DNA of 64,000 nucleotides from NCBI GenBank assembly GCA_028583685.1, contig JAMXIF010001118.1, positions 6,553,874-6,617,873 on the forward strand, read 5' to 3'. Position numbers and translations under genes: made by a program. Source of the stretch: Petaurus breviceps papuanus (lineage: Eukaryota; Chordata; Mammalia; Diprotodontia; Petauridae). Numbering within the stretch: the first letter of the stretch is position 1; each line of letters begins with the position of its first letter. Positions 59,019 to 64,000 of this stretch are shown in pieces. Under the pieces are notes generated by a model. The model did no database searches and had not been told where the DNA came from. It saw nothing but the letters and a program-made list of their open reading frames with translations.

Positions 59019-59723
59019 TTTGGCCATAAACTCTCCCCTTATTTATTAATCTGAAAGGTAATTTCCTCCTTATCCCTGTAATTTGCTTATAAAGTCACTT
59101 TCTCTATCCAAGTCCTATATCCATTTGGAGTTTGTCTTTGGTATATGGTGAATGTATATATGCTCATCTATATCTAATTTCTGCCAGACAGAGTTCCAGT
59201 TTTCCCAGTAGTTTTTTGTGTTGTTTTTATTTTTGTCAAATACTGAGTCTTTATTCCATTAGTTTAGCTCTTTGGATTTATCAAACACTATGCTTACTTT
59301 TCTGCTTTATGCTATGTACCTACTCTGTTCCACTGATTAATCATTTTGATGATTATTGCTTTGTAGTAGAGTTTGAGACCTTACCTAATACTGATAGCCT
59401 CCTTTCTTTTCATTATCACATTAAGATTCTTGGTCTTCCATATGAATTTTGCTATTATTTTCTCTAATCTCCATAAAATAATACTTTGTTGATAATTTTG
59501 TTTCCCCTTTACCTGTGTATATCCCTCAATGTCTTTTTCTTGTTTTATTATGCTAGAATTTCTAGGACTGTGTTAAACAATAGTAGTCATAGTGGACCTC
59601 CTTGCTTTATTCTTGATCTTATTTGAGAAGCTTCTTATTTTTTTCCCAATATATATAATATTTGCTCTTGGTAAAAGTTCCATTTATTCACGTGCTTTCT
59701 AGTGTTTTTAATAGGAACTCATA

Positions 59724-60405
59724 GAAAGACCCATATGTACAAAAATGTTTATAGCAGCTCTTTTTGTGGTGGCAAAGAATTGGAAATTAAGGGGGTGCCC
59801 ATCAATTGGGGAATGGCTGAACAAGTTGTGGTATATGCATGTTATGGAATACTATTGTGCTATAAGAAACGAGGAGCAGACATCATATTTACCTGGAGAG
59901 GCTTATACAAACTGATGTTGAGTGAGATTAGTAGAACCAGGAGAAATTTGTACACAATTACAGACACAACGTATGTGTGATGACCAACTTTGATAGACTG
60001 TACTCGTCTCAGCAATGCAGTGATATAAGTCAATCCCAAAAGACGCATGATGGAGAGAAAAATGTGCATCCAGAGAAAGAACTAGAAAGAACTAACTTTA
60101 TATACAGGTGGAAGCAAAATACCTGATCTTTTTCGTTCTCTCATTTGGTTTTATGTCCTCTTTACCATTTTTCATTCCAGCTGGTACAATCTGTCCTTAT
60201 AACCTGACCAATGTATAATGTGAAAGTATTCACAGATCCTAAACTTGACTATAAGCCGCCATGGGCGTGGGGGGACAAAATGTGAAATTCAAAGAATTGT
60301 GGAATTGAAATCTGTAAACTAAAAGGAAACAAACAAATTAATAAATAAAAAAAAGAAAAATAAAATTTTCCTGAGGAGGAAACTCCCTTGATCATGAAAA
60401 AAAAA
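59724..60405 (+). mobile_element. Young L1 3' end with 13-bp duplication and 3' transduction
   Basis: Contains the last part of ORF2 (NWGMAEQVVVYACYGILLCY, about 59785-59847) and the 3' UTR, near-identical to 11160-11780. The first A-rich tail at 60335-60365 is followed by about 30 bp of non-L1 sequence and then a second A-run. The duplication ataggaactcata lies at 59711-59723 and 60406-60418, outside the second A-run. Confidence 0.9.
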
Positions 60406-61179
60406 ATAGGAACTCATATTGGATTTTGTCAAAAGCTTTTTCAGTATCTACTGTTATGATAATGGTTTTTTATTATTTGTTACTAATATGGTTTTGTTAT
60501 ATCTGCAGTCTTCCTCACATTGTATAAGCCAACCTTGATGTAATGTATGGTTTTTCCAGTATATTGTTGTTACCTTTCTGCTAATATTTTATTTAAAATT
60601 TTTGTGTTAATTGTCTATTAGGAATATTGGTCTATAACTTTCCTTGTTTGTTTTGTCTCTTCCTGGTTTAGGTGTCATGATCATGTTTGTATTATAGGAA
60701 AAGACTGGAAGGGTGCCTTCATTTCTCATTTTTTCAATTTGTAAAATATTATCTTGATGGGTTTTTTTTTGAGTTCCTAGTTTTATTGATCAAGGCAATG
60801 ATTTTACTTTGTTTTCAACTCCATTAGATGCTTCTTTGATTTTCAAAATTTTTAGTTTATTTCGTGGTGGTTGAGGTGATTAGCTATTGTTTTCAATGTC
60901 TCATGCCTAATTCATTGATTTGTTTTTTTTTTCTCTCTTCTGTTGATGAAAGTATTTAGAAGTACAAATCTTCTTCTAAGAAGCTCATTTAGATTCCTCC
61001 CATAAATTTCTGGTATATCTTTTCATCATTGTCATTTTATTTGATGAAACTTTCTTTTGTTTTTATAATTTGCTCTTGACCCACTAATTCTTTAGAATTA
61101 AACTATTTTATCTCTAATTTTTTAATTCTTTAAGTGCCCTTTGTTCAATATAGTTTATTACATTGTGATCATGATCAAA

Positions 61180-61500
61180 CTTCAAATTTTCTAATAAATT
61201 AAGGTATACTAAAAATTCCCCCACAAATTAATGGCAATAACTAGAATATGGCAATAGTTTCCCAGAATATTATATTAAAATGTGTACCAAAATATTTTCT
61301 CCTACCCTCAAAGGCTCTTTATGTGATATACAATAAAATTCAGTAACAATTAAAATAAGACATGAGTTTTACCAATTCTCCACACCCATTTTGGCTAATA
61401 TCCTGCATTACAGATGTCTGTGGGTAGAAACTTGGTCCAAAAGACAAAGGCTTTGATCTTCAGTCTTTCATTTTAATCATAACTTAAAATGAGACCATTC
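61180..61500. other. Unclassified spacer
   Basis: Nothing recognised between the old L1 and the SINE. Confidence 0.45.
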
Positions 61501-61501
61501 A

Positions 61502-62155
61502 GGGTGGCTAGGTGGTGCAGTGAATAGAGCACCAGCCTTAGAGTCAGGAGGACCTGAGTTCAAATCTGGCCTCAGAAACTTAACACTTACTAGCCATGTG
61601 ACTTTGGGCAAGTGTAAGGGTTATGGGATTTAAAGATCTCCCATGCCCCATGGACGTGCTGACATAGCAGAGCAAGAGAAAGTGAAAAGCCGAGCTAACG
61701 GTCCTGCGGTTGGCAGTTGGCGGCGGTTGCCTTTTTTTTTTTTTGAGTTAGGACCCCTGCTGAGGACTGCCAGGGGCCGGAGCTGCTGGGAGCGCTCTTC
61801 CAGGACGCTGGGTGGTTGCTGTGAGTGGGGAGAGGAGGACCTTTGCCTGAGGTAGCCTGTTCTGTTTTAAAGGCTTGAAAATGTGGGTGCTTTCTACTTT
61901 ATCTACCTGTGCCAATATCATAACTACTCTGATGGCTTTCACTTTCTGGTTTTGGGACTCAGTCTTTTGGTATCTTAATAAATTTTCTAGTTTATTTCCC
62001 CATATGGCAAACCTGACATATTTTGTGATGGATAATTATATCAGCATATTTGTAATCTCTATAGGCATTGTGAATATGGCATTGCTGATACAGCAAGTCA
62101 CTTAATCCCAATTGCCCTGCCCCCTCCCCTCCAAAAAAAAAGAAAAGGAAAAAAA
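61502..62155 (+). repeat. tRNA-derived SINE split by a solo LTR
   Basis: The head and middle lie at 61502-61612 ('tggctaggtggtgcagtgaa', 'gaggacctgagttcaaatct', 'tgtgactttgggcaag'). The remainder lies at 62093-62155 ('gcaagtcacttaatcccaat', A-tail). Removing the LTR and one copy of gcaag restores a normal SINE order. Confidence 0.92.
61613..62092 (+). mobile_element. Solo LTR (480 bp) inserted in a SINE
   Basis: Starts tgtaagggtta and ends gctgataca, with a perfect 5-bp duplication gcaag (61608-61612, 62093-62097). A polyadenylation signal lies near 61977. It is GC-richer than its surroundings in its first half. The family differs from family A and from 24614-25101. Endogenous retrovirus fossil, whole as an LTR. 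Confidence 0.92.
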
Positions 62156-62344
62156 TGAGACCATTGGCAACCAATAACAAAGTAAGGAAATAAAAAAAAA
62201 AACACTACAGTATCCTTTTTATGACAGAATGTATTGACTTCAAACAATTGTTTTGATGAATGATGGGCCTAGATTCATAAATAAGTAACTATTGCCTAGC
62301 TTCATCCAAGTAATTCTTTTCTAGTGTGTTTGTCTTCATGTTAT

Positions 62345-62845
62345 TAAGTTAATCAAAAAGAATTTATAGACACCTCCTATGCACCATACACTGTGCTTGG
62401 CTCTATGGATGAATTAAGTCAAAAGGCCATGACACTATAAAGTTTATGATCTAGTTAAGAAGGTAAGATTTATAAACAGGAAACCATTAAAAAACAAAGA
62501 AGTACGAAAATGAAATACAGACTATAAATGCAGAAGGAGTTCAGAGAAAGGAAGTAAAAACAGTATGTACTGACCAGTATAAGCTCTCTAGGAAAGCTTC
62601 ATGAAGTTAGTTGGGCTTGGCCATGTCCTTGAAGGCTAGGTAGGATTTGGGGAGAAGGAGGAGAAGAGAGAAGAGAGATAAGGACATGGACCTATGTATG
62701 TAAGAAATAGAAACGGGAATATACATGTTATGTTTGAAGGACAAGGAAAAGTTGGTGAATAGCAGGAGTCCAGGCTTGAAGGTGGAAGTATTCTTTCACG
62801 TGAAGAGAACAATGGGTAGCTAATGCTGTTAAAAGATAGGGCTTC
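62345..62845 (-). mobile_element. L2-like LINE 3' fragment
   Basis: 'aatcaaaaagaatttataga', 'tgcaccatacactgtgcttg', 'ggaaagcttcatgaagttag', 'ccttgaaggctaggtaggat'. The order fits a reversed, diverged L2. Confidence 0.6.
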
Positions 62846-62850
62846 ATTGG

Positions 62851-63015
62851 GGCAGCTACGTGGCATAGTGAATAGAGCACCGGCCCTGGAGTCAAGAGGA
62901 CCTGAGTTCAAATATGGCCTCAGACACTTAACACTTAACTAGCTGTGTGACCTTGGGTGAGTCTCTTAATCCCAACTGCCCTGCCCTCCCCCCTTCAAAA
63001 AAAAAGCAAAAAACC
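62851..63015 (+). repeat. tRNA-derived SINE
   Basis: 'ggggcagctacgtggcatag', 'agcaccggccctggagtcaa', 'acttaactagctgtgtgacc', 'cttgggtgagtctcttaatc', then an A-run. Confidence 0.88.
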
Positions 63016-63097
63016 AATATGGATTCATGTTAGGGAGCCATGGAAAATTAAGCTGTATAAAATATGAGACTGGATGGTGGACATGTTTGAATTATTG

Positions 63098-63295
63098 CTG
63101 GAGTGGGGAACCTGTGGTCTTGAGGCCACATGGGACCTTCTAGGTCCTTGGGTACAGCCTTTTAACTGAGTCCAAGTTTTACAGAACAAATTCTTTTATT
63201 GGGGGGATTTATTCTGTGAAGTTGGGATTCAGTCAAAGGTCTGAGGACCTAGAGGGCCACATATGACCTTGAGGCCACAGGTTCCCCACCCTCAG
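63098..63295. mobile_element. hAT-type MITE with long inverted repeats (198 bp)
   Basis: The two halves are inverted copies: 'gtggggaacctgtggtcttg' at the left and 'ccacaggttccccacc' at the right, with 'ccttctaggtcctt' opposite 'aggacctagagggcc'. The flanking eight bases are aattattg (63090-63097) and aattaagg (63296-63303), six of eight alike, as expected of an aged hAT duplication. No coding capacity. Confidence 0.8.
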
Positions 63296-63456
63296 AATTA
63301 AGGTATTTGCCTTGCTCTTAGGGAAAATAGGAGAGGAGAAGGAGAAGATTTTTGTAGATGCCAAAAAAAGTAATTACAAAAGAAATAATACATCTCTTCA
63401 GCAGAAAGGTGACAGAAAATTTTAGACTTTCAGAGTGTATTATAGATTTTCTAGTC

Positions 63457-63675
63457 CAATGGTTCTCAAACTTTTTGGTCTCGGGACTCCTTCACACTCT
63501 TAAAAATCATTGAGGATACCTTTCAGAGAACTTTCTCTTTTTTTAATGTGTGTTATATCTAACAATATTTATTATATAAGAAATTAAAACATCATAGTAT
63601 TGTAAAAATAGTGTCAAACTTGCAGACCTCCTACAAAGCATCTCAGGCACCCTGAGGGATTCCCAGACCATAATT
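63457..63675 (+). mobile_element. MER5/Charlie-type hAT fragment inside a MIR
   Basis: 'caatggttctcaaacttttt', 'ggtctcgggactccttcaca', 'cttaaaaatcattgaggata', 'gtgttatatctaacaatatt' and 'aagaaattaaaac' follow the known MER5 order. MIR-like sequence lies on both sides ('attttctagtcc', then 'cagttgaggaaactgagttc' to about 63800). Confidence 0.75.
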
Positions 63676-63679
63676 TGAC

Positions 63680-64000
63680 TAGGCAAACTTCCTCACTTAG
63701 CAGTTGAGGAAACTGAGTTCTACACATTAGCTAGATGCAGGATCAGAAATAGAACACAGATCTCTGGGTCAGCAGTTCTATACTTCCTACCGTGCCATGC
63801 TATCCTGAAAGAAGTGTTTTAGGGAGAAGACTTTCTAAGACAAGCATAGTTGTCTGTCGTTGGAAAGGCAAGACAAAGACAGGAAAAAGAGAGATTAGCA
63901 AGGTATTAATGCTTGTGGTGATCAAGGGAAGGTGATGAGAACTTGGGCATTCGAATATGGCTTATAAATTCAAATGGCAAATAAGGGAAGATACTGTCAA
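63680..64000. other. MIR remainder, then unclassified
   Basis: 63690-63800 is a reversed MIR-like SINE ('gatcagaaatagaacacaga', 'ttctatacttcctaccgtgc'). The rest shows nothing. Confidence 0.5.

Larger units (their letters stand above)
56060..61175 (-). mobile_element. Old 5'-truncated L1 carrying four later insertions
   Basis: Minus-strand L1 from ORF2 (61175) to the 3' UTR (about 56060). Collinear parts lie at 61175-60419, 59710-59019, 58485-58244, 57440-57286 and 57109-56060. Landmarks on the plus strand include 'ttgatgtaatgtatggtttt', 'ggaatattggtctataactt' and 'cctttgaccatttatctatg'. The insertions are a SINE (57110-57285), Tigger (57450-58241), a solo LTR (58486-59018) and a young L1 tail (59724-60405). 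Its divergence makes it the oldest layer here. Confidence 0.75.

Noticed and set aside
61643-61942. Basic, GC-rich ORFs on both strands
   Set aside because: They lie in the GC-rich half of the solo LTR at 61613-62092.

Overview
This 64 kb window is mammalian intergenic and intronic DNA and almost certainly comes from a marsupial. The evidence is the repeat set: tRNA-derived SINEs of the Mar/WALLSI kind, CORE-SINEs, long-lived L2, an RTE LINE with a zinc-finger-like 3' end, marsupial-type L1, and L1 relatives that carry only ORF1 (HAL1-like). I cannot tell the species. There are no prokaryotic features, no CRISPR array and no functional RNA gene that I could find.

Host coding content is very small. 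The one convincing live-gene piece is a first coding exon on the minus strand (16782-16934) inside a CpG-rich promoter (about 16600-17310). It encodes the start of an MSP/ASH-like domain protein, ends at a good splice donor, and lies downstream of two X-box (RFX) motifs, as expected for a gene of cilia or flagella. No later exon was recognised, so positions below about 16.6 kb may be its first intron. The second host-derived item is an intronless, 3'-truncated retrocopy of steroid sulfatase (STS) at 12870-14178 (minus), flanked by an 11-bp target duplication inside an older L2.

Layout: 0-4.1 kb, SINEs and HAL1 copy 1 with an assembly gap in a pentanucleotide repeat. 4.1-9.3 kb, L1/L2 pieces, SINEs and unclassified DNA. 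9.3-11.8 kb, a 5'-truncated L1. 11.9-16.5 kb, L2 pieces, the STS retrocopy and SINEs. 16.6-17.3 kb, promoter and exon 1. 17.7-22.1 kb, MIR, SINE, L2 and L1 fragments. 22.1-24.6 kb, an RTE LINE carrying LTR insertions. 24.6-26.5 kb, two solo LTRs. 28-34 kb, an L1 tail, MIRs and an ERV-like unit split by HAL1 copy 2. 34-43.7 kb, SINEs, an L1 insertion, microsatellites and unclassified DNA. 43.7-48.4 kb, an L1 holding HAL1 copy 3, which holds a solo LTR. 48.4-56 kb, L2, SINEs and microsatellites. 56-61.2 kb, an old L1 split by a SINE, a Tigger transposon, a solo LTR and a young L1 tail. 61.5-64 kb, a SINE split by a solo LTR, then L2 and two hAT elements.

The window is best read as layers of insertions. 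Several layers are dated relative to each other by target-site duplications read directly from the sequence. Repeat family names come from memory of consensus sequences, not from a search.
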